Origin: G963675935 sp963719005
GTDB taxonomy: Bacteria > Planctomycetota > Planctomycetia > Pirellulales > Thermoguttaceae
Direction: 5' to 3'
Length of the DNA stretch: 64,000 bases
Assembly (NCBI GenBank): GCA_963719005.1
Contig: CAVRAR010000015.1
Location: 62,001-126,000 of the forward strand
Under the pieces are notes generated by a model. The model worked only from the letters and a program-made list of their open reading frames with translations. It was not told the origin of the DNA and made no database searches. The translations under genes and the position numbers were made by a program. The first letter of the stretch is position 1. Each line of letters opens with the position of its first letter. Below are positions 8,702-19,928 of this stretch, piece by piece.

Positions 8702-9236
8702 CTACCACAGCAGCGCGACGAGGACCGTCGCTACCATCATGACGCCGAGGAGCATTTTGGCGAAGGTTCCGACGAGCCGCCCCCGAAACGCCGCCTTGCC
8801 GATCCGCCAACTTGTCTGCCAATTCTTTCCAGCCCAGAGTTCGCCCAGCATCGCCCCAGCTAGGGCCCCAAGGCCCGCAAAGAAGAAGCGCGGCCAAGAT
8901 CGGCCCTACGAGTGGGACGGGGATGCCGACGAGTATCCCAACAACGGCGCCGATGATCGAGCCGGCCAGGGCCAACGCGGCGCCCCGCCGGCTTCCGCCT
9001 GCCTTGGCCGTTCCCAGGGTTGCCGCCAACAGTTCAACGATTTCGCCCAAGAGGGCCATGGCAAAAAGAATCGCGACAGGCCTCCAACCAATCGCGGCCG
9101 GCGACCGCGCGGGCGTCAAGCACGCATAAACCACGGTTACCGCAACCATCAGCCAGTTGCCGGGCATGCCAAACACTGTCAACGCCAGGCAGGCCAACAA
9201 CACGACGATCAGCAGCAGGACAAGAACGATAGTCAA
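8702..9236 (-). CDS. DUF456 membrane protein, one frameshift
   Basis: A small membrane protein of about 178 residues with glycine-rich spans: LVLLLIVVLLACLALTVFG, then GNWLMVAVTVVYA, and the DUF456 core GSRRGAALALAGSIIGAVVG followed by IPVPLVGPILAALL. A one-base shift near 8885 moves the rest into another frame, which reads FAGLGALAGAMLGE, then GKAAFRGRLVG and ends KMLLGVMMVATVLVALLW at the stop 8702-8704. TTG 9236 is a possible start; the frame is open further upstream into the end of the next gene. The family is of unknown function. The stretch 8555-8701 shows nothing. Confidence 0.65.
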
Positions 9237-9279
9237 CGTGGCAATCCAACCCTTGCGGATTCGATTCTTCTCGATTGGT

Positions 9280-12200
9280 TCACTTTCGCATCGTACGCCA
9301 GGTCCGCCTGCCTTGCCAGCAGTAGACCAACAATCCCAACAGGGCGGCGGCCAAGAGCGAGAGCGTGCCGGGCTCGGGCACCGACGATAGACCTGAGACT
9401 GCCGGCAATATGCCCGTAATCTGCGGCAGACCGACGCTCGCAAACAAGAGGTCGCGATCGCGGCCGTCCACGACGCCGTCATGGTTCGCGTCCCCCTGCT
9501 GCCACGCCGTCCCGCTAAAGGCGTTCGCAAACCAAATCGCCTTGTCCTGATCGTCCACCACCCCGTCCAAGTTGAAATCGCCCGGATACGTCGCCATCAC
9601 CTTCACCTGGTCCGTCGCGGTGTCGTCGATGCACCCCAACGTCAGCCCCGTCGCCAACGCCGTCGAATCGCGGAACTGACCGACGTCCCAGTGGCCGCCG
9701 TCATAACTCGCCGTCAACAACCCGGCGATCGTCGCCATCGGATCCGAAGACCCGGCATAGTCGAACACCATCATTCCAGATTGGATGTCGGCGCCGCCGA
9801 CGTTCAACACCGCACCCTGGGCGGCAGGACCGAGTTGCAGCACTCCGCCGTTGAGCGTCGTTCGGCCCGTGTACGAGTTCGCGCCGGTGAGCACCGCCAA
9901 CGTCGCACCCGTCTTCGTCAAGCCGATGCCAGTGCCGGCGAGATTCGCGTCCACCCGACCGCCGCGAACGTCATAGGCCGCGTTGCTGGTCAACGTGCCC
10001 GTGCCCGTCACCGTGCCGCCGGTGATCTGGAACGCCCCGATCGACGCGGAAAGCCCGCCGATCTTCAGCGTGCCGCCGTTGATCGTGTACGGACAGGGCG
10101 TGATCGCCGCCGGGGAAGTCGGACCGGTCGGACCGCTCGGGTAGGCCAGCGGCGTGCCGGGCAACACCGTGGCGCCGCTGTAATCGAGCGTGCCCGCGTT
10201 GACCGTCAGACCGCCGGTGTAGTTGCCGCAGTGCGACCCGATCAGCGTCAACGTGCCCGGCCCGCCCTTGACCAACGCCAGCAGGCCGGTGCTGGCGCCG
10301 TTGGCGGCGAGATCGCCGTTGCGAATGTAGCCGTTGTACGAACAGTCGCTGCTGTTGTTGATCGTCAGCGTCCCCAGGTTCGCAATGCCCGTCTCCTGCT
10401 CGGCGTTCTCGATCACCCCGTTGGTCGTGATATCGCCGATCCCCGCCAACGTCTGATTGTTGCCCAGCAATTCAAAATAGGCGGAGGCCCCGCGGAGAGG
10501 CAGGAAAGTCAGCGTGGCCGAGGAGGCGATTTGCTCGCTGCCGTTGAGGATCAGGTACGTGCTGCCCGTGTAAAGGGTGAGCGTCGTGCCGATGGTCACG
10601 TTGCCGGGAATGGCGATCGCCCCGCCCGTCTTCTGCAAGTACACCTGGCCGCGGTTGATCGTCGTGCCGCCGCCGTAATCGTTGCTCGCCGCTCCCGAAA
10701 ACGCGATCGGCCCGCACTCGTCGGCAAGCGTCGTCGACACCTTGCCGATCACCAGGCCGCCGGGGCCGCTGATCTTGCCGCTAAACGTGAGCACGCCGTT
10801 GTTCTTGGAGTTGCCCAGCTCGCTGGTCGCCGCCAGCGTGATTTGACCGGAAAACGTATCGACCGTCGCGGTGCCCTCGCCGTAGATCGACGGTTTCGCA
10901 TAGCCGTCGATCGTGCCGCCCAGCCCGTTGAGCGTGATCGCGTTCGCAAAAGTCGCCGGCGCCGAGCTCGTCACGTCGCAGACGGCTCCGCTGGCGACGT
11001 TGACCGCTCCGCTGCCCAAGGCATTGCTGCCGCCAAGATACACGCCCCCGCTCAGCAGGCTCACCGGCCCGCTGAAGCTGCTGGACGCGTTCAATGCAAT
11101 ACTGTGCGCCGCCGTGCTTATCTGCAGCGTCCCCAAACCGCTAATCGGGCCGTTGCAGCCCACGCAACTGCTCGCGCAGTTGAAATACAAGGTGGCGCCC
11201 GAGGCGATGCTCACGGCGGAACTCGACGAGATCGAGCCGGTGATTTGCAGCGTCCCGCCGTCGATCGTCGTCGTGCCGCTGTACGAATCGGCATTGCTCA
11301 GCAGCAAAGTGCCGCTGCCGCTCTTCAGCAGATTCACCTTGCCCGTGCCGCTCCCCTGCGCACTGTTGCGGATCACGCCGGCAAACGTGCAATCCGCGGC
11401 GTCGTTGAGCGTCAGCGTGCTGTCGGTGTTCAAGCCGGTGTTGTCGTAGAGGCCCTCGATCACCGCATTGGCGTCGCCGCTGATGGCCGCCAACGTCTGC
11501 GTGTGCCCGTTCATATCCAAATGCGCGCCCCCCAGCGGCGCGTTGAACGTCAACACGCACGACGACGGCAGCTCGCTGTTTCCGTTCAGTTGCAGCGCCG
11601 AAACGCCGCCGTAGCCCGTCTCGATCAGCGTCACGTTGCCGGGAATGGCGATTGCCCCGCCCGTCTTCGCCGCCACCAGCGTGCCCTGGATCGTCGTCCC
11701 GCCGGAATACGCGTTCGACGCCGTGCCTTGCAGGTAGAGCGTCCCCGCGCCGGTCTTCGCCAGCGAGCCGCCGCCCAGCGAATCGCTGATCGCCCCGGAA
11801 AACGCCGTATAATCGCCGGTCGAGTTCGGATTGTCCGCCACCTGGATCGTCCGCGCGCCGCCGTTGAGATTGACCGGGTTGACGAACGTCAGCGAACTGG
11901 TGGACCTCGTCGAGCCGAAGCTCAGCGTGCCGACGATTTGCGTGCCGACGCTGGTTCCCCACACCAACGTCGTGGGCGTCGTCTGCCCGCCGACGTTGAT
12001 TGTAAACGGATTGGAGGTGGTGGAGAAGCCGCCGCCGTTGCCGGTGTAGCGGAAGGTGCCGCCGCTTGAGCCGAGGCTGCGGCTGAACGTGCCGCCACTG
12101 GCGCTCTCATACACGCCGCCTTCCAGGCTCAAGAAGCTAGTGCTCGGCAAGTTCTCCTGCAAAACACCGGCGGCGATCGTGGTGGTGCCGTTGTAGTTGT

Positions 12201-14170
12201 TGCTGCCCGAAGTCAGAGCCAACAGGCCGTTGCCGGTCTTGATCAGTCCCGCCGTGCCGGTGCTGTTGGTCACTGCCCCCTGCATGATCGTATAGTCCGC
12301 GGCGGTTGCCGGATTATCGTCCACGTTGATCGTGCGGCGTGGTCCCGTTGAAATTCACCGGGTTGCGGAAGATGGTCACGTTCTGCGAGGTCGGCGAGCC
12401 GAACTTCAGCGCACCCTGGATGTTGGTGCCCGAGGTGGAGCCCCAGACCAGTGACGTAGGCGTTCCCTGCCCGCCGATATTGATCGTCAACGAGCCGGCC
12501 CCCGCCGAAAACCCGCCGCCGCCACTGCTCCACTGGAACTTGTTCGATCCCGAGGTAGCCAACCCCCGCGTGAACGTGCCGGCGCTGCTGTTGCTGGCCT
12601 GCAACACGCCGCCGTCAAGCGTCAGAAAAGTTGACGATGGCAACCCCGCGCCGAAATCCCCCTGCAACATGCCGCCGCCAATATAGACTGCCCCGTTGTT
12701 GTAAGTGTTGCTGGTCGAAAGAACCAGCGTCCCCTGATCCATCTTGTAGATTGTGCCCGTGCCATTGCCACTAATCGTGCCGCTCCACGTTCGCGTCTGA
12801 CCGGCCGGCACCGAGAAATACAGTCCTCCCGTCGAATTGTATACGAGATTCACCGGTACCGTTCCGCTGCCGGTTGCGTAAAGACTGCCCGCCCCCGAAA
12901 ACGTGATGCTTCCCGGCGTTGCCCCGCCGGCGTTGAGCACGCCGCCGCCGTCGATCGCGCCGTTGACGTAGAGGTTGCCGGCGGCGTTGATCGTCAGATT
13001 GCTGATGATCGTGTGGATGCCGCCGACCGTCAGGCTTTTGCCGCTGTCGATCGTCCACGTTTGCGGGGCGCCGATGGTGACCGGCACGTTGAACGCCACG
13101 GTTTGGTGGGCGGTGATGCCGCCGCCGGTGACCGTCAACGCGCCGTTGTTGACGCCGTTGAACACGTATCCCGTCGCCGCAGCGGCGATCGTCACGCCGT
13201 GCGCGATGACCGTTCCGTTGAGGCTCATGCTGCCGCCGACGGTGCTGAAGGTCGCGGAGGTCTCTTTATTCTCCCAGGCGTACGTCGGCAGCGAGTTCCC
13301 ATATTGATCCACTCCCGACCAATTCCCCCCGCCGCCTGCCCACGTCCCCGTGCCCCCACCCCACGTCACCGTCGCCATCGAACCCGTGTAATAGACGGGG
13401 CTGGCATAAGCTTGCGTGCTCGAGTGATTTTCGACGTCGCCGTAAGGGATGTACCCGTAGCCGCTGTTACCCCAACCCGTATCCCAGCTATTCTTGATGA
13501 TCCAGTATCCACCGCTAGGGACGTTCGTATCGTCCTGATATCCAACGATCACCACGGCATGATCGACCCCGGACTTGGGCCCACGGTAATTCGCAATCAG
13601 GCTGGCGACCGAGTCATACAAATCGTTGGTGGACAGAATGCCCGTCAGCAACGGACCTTGAAGCTTCACGGCGGCCTTGATTCCGCTGGTGGTGGAAGTG
13701 ACAAACGGCGTGGAGCCGGTAGTGCTGATCCAGGCGCGGTTTTGCCAGCCGGTGTTCAACGGCCAATAGGGGGCGATGCCGACATCGGGGCTGGACGATT
13801 GATAGGGGCATTCGCTCTCGGAAACAACCCCATGGGAGACGCAGTAGGCCATCGCGTCAACACCGCTGCCGCCGCCGGTGCCGCCGAGATCGGGACTTGT
13901 CTCCCAGCAGAGTTGCTCTTCGGACAGATCGGGATTGAAGGAGGCGTCGTTGCGGGTCAACTTGTATTTTGACTCGAAGGAGCCCACGGCGGCAAAATCC
14001 CAGCACGTCCCGCCAAATTGGGATTTTACGGTCGAATTCCAGTTCAGCCCGTTGACGCTCCGCCAGTCGAAGCTGTCGGCCGAGAGAGTTCGCGCGGACA
14101 AGAATACGCTTGCCGCCAGGGCTGCAAGTACCAGGGAGACTCGACGAAGGGAAATCATACGGCCATGCAT
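9280..14170 (-). CDS. Giant secreted papain-like peptidase with autotransporter-type beta-strand repeats, dockerin-like repeat and PEP-CTERM anchor; one frameshift
   Basis: About 1,630 residues in two frames joined near 12335; the break falls in NFNGTTP/RTINVDDNP, a repeat motif. ATG 14170 has GGAG eight bases upstream. Order: signal peptide (to about residue 30); C1A papain domain with SQFGGTCWDFAAVGSFESK (nucleophile Cys), GVDHAVVIVGYQDD (His) and WIIKNSWDTGWGNSGYG (Asn); about 1,100 residues of autotransporter-associated repeats (TGAGTLYLQG, GGTTIQGTL); a dockerin-like Ca-binding pair (GDFNLDGVVDDQDK and GDANHDGVVDGRDRD); and a PEP-CTERM tail VPEPGTLSLLAAALLG followed by RRTWR. Likely cell-surface, sorted by an exosortase. 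Divergent from the related gene at 15092. Confidence 0.85.
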
Positions 14171-14233
14171 AACCCAGACTCCTATCGAAAAACACTGGTG
14201 CAGAATGCGCAACGATAATCGACGAGAATCCAT

Positions 14234-14930
14234 TCTGCCATATTGTCGCGAAGAACGCTACTACACGCACGAACAGTAACAGAGCGGCGGATGCCAAGAG
14301 GCGGACAATCTGGGCCTTCGCGTGGCCCTCAAAAGGCTTACGATTCTTGGCGACGCCGCACAACGTGTGCATGTACGCATTCGGTGGATGCGACCCCGTT
14401 CGGGTTCCCGTCGCGTAGCCGACCCGCCCGAACGAAGCTGGAGATGCTCGTTTCAGCAATCTCTTGCCGAGACAGGAATCCGTCGATCCGCCGGCGAGGA
14501 GCAATCGGTTCGGTCAAGCGGACGACCTCGCATTCGTCTGTGGCCACTGACCGCGGAGGTCGAGCGGGAAGCCGGCCGGACTTCCGAGGCTTCGGACCGC
14601 CGTGCCGTCGTGGTGGACACAGTGAAGGTCGCCGGCGATTATGCGCTCGACAGACCGACCATGCTGGCGCCGTTGTCGCAACCGTCATTCCCCGCCAGCG
14701 CAGCGATCAGTCTTTTTGAGCAACGGATTCGTGTGGGACCTATCGTGAGGGATGCGGATTGTCTTCGCCTAACGGCGACCGGCGCATGGCTCTCGGCCAC
14801 GATGTTGCGAGAATGTACGTGTCCTGGGCCGCGTGACCTTGGATGCGGACGGTCGATAGCTGCTGCGGAGACTGCTCGATTACCCGGCAGCGTCGGGTCG
14901 ATCTGCCGCCGTTCGAGAAGGCCTCTCCGG
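14234..14930. other. Long divergent intergenic region, no supported gene
   Basis: About 700 bases between the two divergent protease genes. Open frames here, including one of about 200 codons on the plus strand from 14322, are rich in Arg and Ser and show no recognisable domain or ribosome site. I see no inverted repeat of the type found elsewhere. The segment next to the downstream gene, starting at 14949, holds a clear promoter and is listed separately. Confidence 0.5.
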
Positions 14931-14948
14931 TAAATGGGGTAGACGTTA

Positions 14949-14976
14949 TTGACATTTACTGGTACGTCGGTACAAT
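14949..14976 (+). promoter_or_regulatory. Sigma-70-type promoter for the 15092 protease gene
   Basis: TTGACA at 14949-14954 and TACAAT at 14971-14976 with a 16-base spacer. The -35 box is a perfect consensus match and the -10 box has five of six. A start near 14983 would give a leader of about 110 bases before ATG 15092. It is the best promoter match I saw in the window. Confidence 0.65.
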
Positions 14977-15091
14977 GGTCGGCATTTATACGCCACTTTT
15001 GAGGGGTTGGGACAGCAAAAAGAGCACGATTTACGGTCGCACGCGACCTGGCGGGACCGTTTCGGCATACTTTTTTCTGGAAGGATAGACC

Positions 15092-18000
15092 ATGAGACAG
15101 TTCTCTACTGCGCTGGATACTTCACGAGGGTCGGGACATCGTGCGAGCAAGGGGAACCGTGGCGGCAAGCGCCGCGCGAACCGCGCGCCTTTTCATCAGA
15201 AGTTGCGGCTGGAATCGCTGGAGGAACGGACATTGCTAAGCGTTTGCAGCTACCCGTTGGCGCCCGCCGCGCCTCAAGCCGGTACAGCAGTAGTCGCCAT
15301 GCCCCCAGCGCCCCCGCGCCGAAGCCTGTGGTTGGGCCGGTTCTTGCTGCCCCGGCGTTGGCCGCCAATCCCGTTACGCATCTTTCGGCCTATTCGACGA
15401 TTCCCGTGCAACATGGCTCCGGCGGCGCCGCCTCTTCCGCGGGCAGCCTTCCTACTAGCTTCGACCTCCGAAGCGATAACGGACACAATTACGTCACCTC
15501 CGTTAAGAACCAAGGGCAGTACGGAACGTGCTGGGCGTTTAGCTGCTACGGTTCGTTGGAGAGCTCCATTCTGATGGCCGGAGGCGCAACGACCGACTTT
15601 TCAGAACGCAACATGGCGTATATGCACGGTTTTGATTGGGGCTATGACGACGGCGGGAATAGCGAGATCAGCGAGGCATACCTCAGCCGATTCTCGGGAC
15701 CGATCAACGAGTCGGACGATCCGTACAGCCTGATGGGTCAAAGTGACTCGGTTACCGGACCCGTGCAAGACTATGTCCGCGAGATGGCCCGTCTCAGCAG
15801 CCCGACAGAAATCAAGACCGCCCTGATGAACTCCGGCGCGGTCGAAACGTTTATCTACTTCGATCCCTACAACAGTTCTTACTATAACCAGTCGAATTAC
15901 ACGTATTGCTACCAGGGGTCGGAGGGTACCGACCATGGCGTGACGATTGTGGGCTGGGATGACAACAAGGTCACTTCCGGTGGCACCGGGGCATGGCTAA
16001 TCAAGAATTCCTGGGGCACCACGACCTCCTCCTGGGGAGGCGTGGCGAACGCCAACGGCTATTTTTGGTTATCTTACGCGGACACCTACGGCGGCAAGAC
16101 CGGCGAAATCTTTTACAACGCCGTGCCGGCCAGCACCTACGCCGGTATCTACGACTGGAGCAAGTTTGGCGACGTCACTGAGCTTAACACTCCGTATGGT
16201 CTCAACGCGTATACGGCCACTTCCAACTCGTCGCTCAAGTCGGTGGGATTCTTTACCGAGGCGGATGGCGCCAGTTACACCGTGCGCGTCTACCGCACGT
16301 TCTCGGGCGGAACCCTGTCCAACATGGTGGCTTCCACGACCGGCACCGAGACCTATGCCGGATATCACACAATCGATCTGCCCACATCGGTCGCATTGAC
16401 CTCGGGCAGCAATTTCTACGTATACGTTGGTATCACAAACGGCGGCAGCTACCCGATGGCGACCGATGTCGCCGATTCGGGCTATGACTCGGCCTCCACG
16501 GCCAGCCCGGGGCAAAGCTACTATAGTTTCGACGGCAACACATGGACGGATACGACGACCTGGAACTCTACGGCCAATTTCTGCATCAACGCTCTCGTGC
16601 AGCCGCAGACGCAGATTAGCGCCACGCCCGGAACGCCGGACCTGGCGAACGCCAGCGACACCGGCATCTCCAATACCGACAATATCACGAAGCTCGACAA
16701 TAGCGCGGCGAACAAGACGCTCCAGTTTCTGGTCAGCGGAACCGTCTCCGGCGCCACCGTCACGATCTATGCGGGCGGCACCGCCATCGGCAGCGCCACC
16801 GCCTCAGGCGCCAGCACCACCGTCACGACCAACGGGTCGTACGATTTGGTCGACGGTTCGCAATCGATCACCGCTCGTCAGACCGAGTCGGGCAAGAGCG
16901 AGTCCGCCGATTCAACTGCGTTGTCGGTGACAATCGACACGGCCGCGCCGACAGCGCCCGCCGCGCCGGATCTCGAGGCCGGCAGCGATAGCGGAATCAG
17001 CAACACCGACAATATCACCAACCACAACACGCCGACGTTCGACGTTTCGGTGTCGAGCGGCACTTACTGGCGGATTTACCGCGGTGGAACGTTGGTGTCG
17101 CAACCCCCGGCAACGGGTTCGGACGGCGGCGTCTACAAGGGACCGGGGGCTGCCAGCGAGACGCTGCTCACCCAGGCGGACGGAACTTACAGTTACACGG
17201 CACGCGCCGTGGACGCGGCAGGCAACGAGTCCGGCGATAGCACCGCCCTGTCGGTAACCATTGATACGACGGCGCCGGCCGCCCCCGCGTTAGACCTCGA
17301 AGCCGCCAGCGACCTCGGACCATCCAACAACGACAATATCACCAGCGACAACACGCCGACATTCGACGTGACGGGCGCGGCGAGCAATTACTGGCGAATC
17401 TATCGCGGCGGCACGCTGGTTTCTCAGCCGCCCACGTTGGGAAGCGACTTGGGCGTCTACAAGGGGCCCGGCAACGGAAGTGAGACACTGCCGACTCAGG
17501 CGGACGCGGTCTACACGTATACGGCACGAGCGGTCGATGCGGCCGGAAACGAGTCGGGCGACGGCGCCGGCCTGTCCGTGACCATCGACACGGTCAGCCC
17601 GACAGTGACCTCCAGCATACCCAGCACGCCTGGCCCGACCAATCTGCCTAGCGTGACGTTCACGGTGGTCTTTGGCGAGGCGGTGTCGAATGTGACCGTG
17701 GACGACTTCCAGTTGACAACCACCGGGACGGCCACGGGCTCAGTCGCCAGTGTTGATGTTTCCAGCGGAACAAGTTTCAACGTGACCGTCAACACGATCA
17801 CGGGTGAGGGTACGCTCCGGTTGGACCTCAAGAGTGGCACCGACGTGCAGGACACGGCTGGCAACATCGCAAGCGCCTACACAGGCGGAAGCACGGTCAC
17901 CATCAGCCGTACCGACAGCCATACCAAAACCTGGGACGGCGGCGGCGGGACAGACAAAAACTGGATGACTGCGGCCAATTGGGCATTCGACGTCGCGCCG

Positions 18001-18870
18001 GTCGCCGGCGACCGGCTGGTGTTTACCACAGCCCTGACGACGTTGTCCAATAACAACTTCCCCGCCGACACTGTTTTCGACGGCATTACCTTCAGCAGCG
18101 GCGGGGTCACCCTCACCGGCAACAGCGTGAAGCTGACTCCTGCCGGCGGCGTCGCGATCGATAACGTTTTGGGACAAAACCTGATCAATCTGCCGATTGC
18201 ATCTGACTCGACCGGCACCACGGTCGTAGAGGCCGGCACATTGCAGCTTGGCCTGAACGCCCAGGGCATCGTGCTCAACGGCGGCGGGACGGACATCCGC
18301 AGCGGCAAACTGGTCTTCAGCTACTCTGGCGGATCTACACCGGCGGGAACGATCCTCAGCTTGTTGACGGCCAGCTACGACGGCGGGGCTTGGGACACCG
18401 GCAAGTTCCGCAGCACCACGGCCATCGCTAATGGCACGACGCTCGGCTGGAACAGCAATGCACGCCTTTTGCAGGTCACCGTGATGGCCACGATTCCCGG
18501 CGACTTCAACCTCGACGGAACGGCGGACAGCGCCGACAAGTCGATCTGGCTCGCCAATGCCTGGACCGGCACGGCGTGGGCACAGGGCGACGCCAACTAT
18601 GACGGCGTGGTTGACGGACGGGACCGCGACATTCTGTTGGCGAATATTTCCAGGAGCATCAACCCGTCGCCAAGCCCCGTTGTTTCGCAGGGGGATGCTG
18701 CGGCAGTGGGATCGGATGACCAAGCATCGAGCAGTTCGGCATCCCAAGCCACGCCGGCTGCCGGGAGCGTGCTACAGGCGGCGCATGATGCGGTGTTCAG
18801 CGGGGTGGCAACGGACCCCGACAGCCTTCTTGACGGAGAGCTTGTTGGCGAAGGGCTCGTTGTCGGCTAA
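15092..18870 (+). CDS. Giant secreted papain-like peptidase with LEPR-XLL-type start, Ig-like and dockerin-like repeats; one frameshift
   Basis: About 1,259 residues. ATG 15092 follows GGAAGG. The N-terminus is a basic stretch with KLRLESLEERTLLS, the LEPR-XLL-type planctomycete surface-protein leader. A shift near 15300-15320, in C-runs, leads into the frame of the peptidase domain. That domain has QGQYGTCWAFSCYGSLESS (Cys), EGTDHGVTIVGWDDN (His) and AWLIKNSWGT (Asn). Next come three or so repeats around GISNTDNIT/TPTFDVS/SVTIDTTAPAAP (Ig-like big domains), a PVAGDRLVFTT segment and a terminal module with GDFNLDGTADSADKSIW and GDANYDGVVDGRDRD, the two Ca-binding loops. There is no PEP-CTERM tail. 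The terminal module is very close to that of the 9280 protein. Confidence 0.85.
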
Positions 18871-18919
18871 CCGCAGCCGCCGACCGTCGGCCGAGCACAA
18901 TGATAGCGGCAGTTCGACG

Positions 18920-19821
18920 TCAAGTTCTCTCCGACGAGCCCGCATCGGGATCGGGCGGGGAGAGTACGACTGCTTTGCGGCCTTGACACGCCCCCGGCTT
19001 GCCGCCAAATCTGGGTTGGCCGTCGATCGACACGACCGCCGGACTGTCGGCAGCGGTCTCCGTGACGATGACGTCGCCGACACACAGGCCGGCTAGCTCG
19101 CTTGCGGCAATCGAGGTGCTCGCCAGCGCGACGGCCACCTCGACGCCCAGGCTGCAATCGGCGGCATCGTTGGTCGAGCCCTCCCCCGACACGCTCGTCG
19201 AGGATGGCTGCATACGGCATCGGGCGGTCAGCTTGTCGGCGATCCGCCGAATTGCTCGGCAGGGCAAACAGAGCCGCATCATGCCCTGCCGATTGCCGAT
19301 CGTCAACGCAAAGCTCACCAGCACCACCGTTTCGTCCGACGGCAATACGCGGAGCAGGCGAGGATGACTGCCGACTTGCAGCACCTCGAACCGCAGGGGG
19401 AGAACGCCCCGCCAGGCCTCGTGAAGGTCTTTGAGAAACAGGCGGACGATGCGGCCCGCCAGCGGGAGTTCGATATCGGTCGGGGGGCGGCGCGGCGGCG
19501 GGTCGTCGCCATGGCCGCCCAACAAACGGTCGAGGATCGGATAAAGAATCGCCAACTCGACGTCGAGCATCAGGCGGTCGCCCAACGGCTTCGGCCTTCA
19601 GCACGCTAAAATAAGAGGGGTCTTCCAAGCCGTGCACGAACTTGCCGTACGCGAGTTGATCGACGCCGGCGAGACGCACTTCCAGCGGAGTTTCGCAACA
19701 CGGTCGAAAGCGACGTGCCGAAGGCACGAGGCAAACCTTCGTGCAGGGTTTGCAGCAATCGCAGTTCGCCGACCGTCAGAGTATCCGACTGCGGGACGTC
19801 GCGCGTCGCTTCTCGGCCCAT
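18920..19821 (-). CDS. fliM: Flagellar motor switch protein FliM, two frameshifts
   Basis: About 300 residues over three frames. The start MGREATRDVPQSDTLTVGEL (ATG 19821) leads into RLLQTLHEGLPRAFGTSLS. After a shift near 19683 the frame reads PLEVRLAGVDQLAYGKFV and EDPSYFSVLKAE. After a second shift near 19595 it gives MGDRLMLDVELAILYPILDRLLGG, PPTDIELPLAGRIVRLFL, and a FliN-like SpoA domain near the end (VEVAVALASTSIAASELAGL, CVGDVIVTE). FliM is part of the C-ring and binds phospho-CheY. The usual EIDxLL peptide at the start is not seen. No other flagellar gene is nearby. Either a working gene with sequence errors or a decayed remnant. Confidence 0.8.
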
Positions 19822-19856
19822 CGGTCGATCCTTCCGTGGTTAAACAACTGCCGGCA

Positions 19857-19904
19857 GTGGGCGGTGAACCGCCCACCCCTCTCCCCGCGACCGCAGTCGC
19901 GGGG
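19857..19904. terminator. Two adjacent hairpins after proA
   Basis: GTGGGCGGTGAACCGCCCAC (19857-19876) and CCCCGCGACCGCAGTCGCGG to 19904 are near-perfect palindromes, six bases apart. They lie between the stop of proA (19929) and the start of fliM (19821). They could end the proA transcript or attenuate into fliM; no clear T-run follows on the minus strand. Confidence 0.5.
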
Positions 19905-19928
19905 CGTTTCTAATCCCCAATCCCTCTT

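Noticed and set aside
9481..12069. An 862-codon open frame on the plus strand opposite the protease repeats.
   Set aside because: Arg- and Gln-rich product without any domain; the other strand encodes recognisable repeats. It is a consequence of GC-rich repeated codons.
14322..14933. A 203-codon frame on the plus strand between the proteases.
   Set aside because: No domain, no ribosome site, odd composition; kept only as a gap note.
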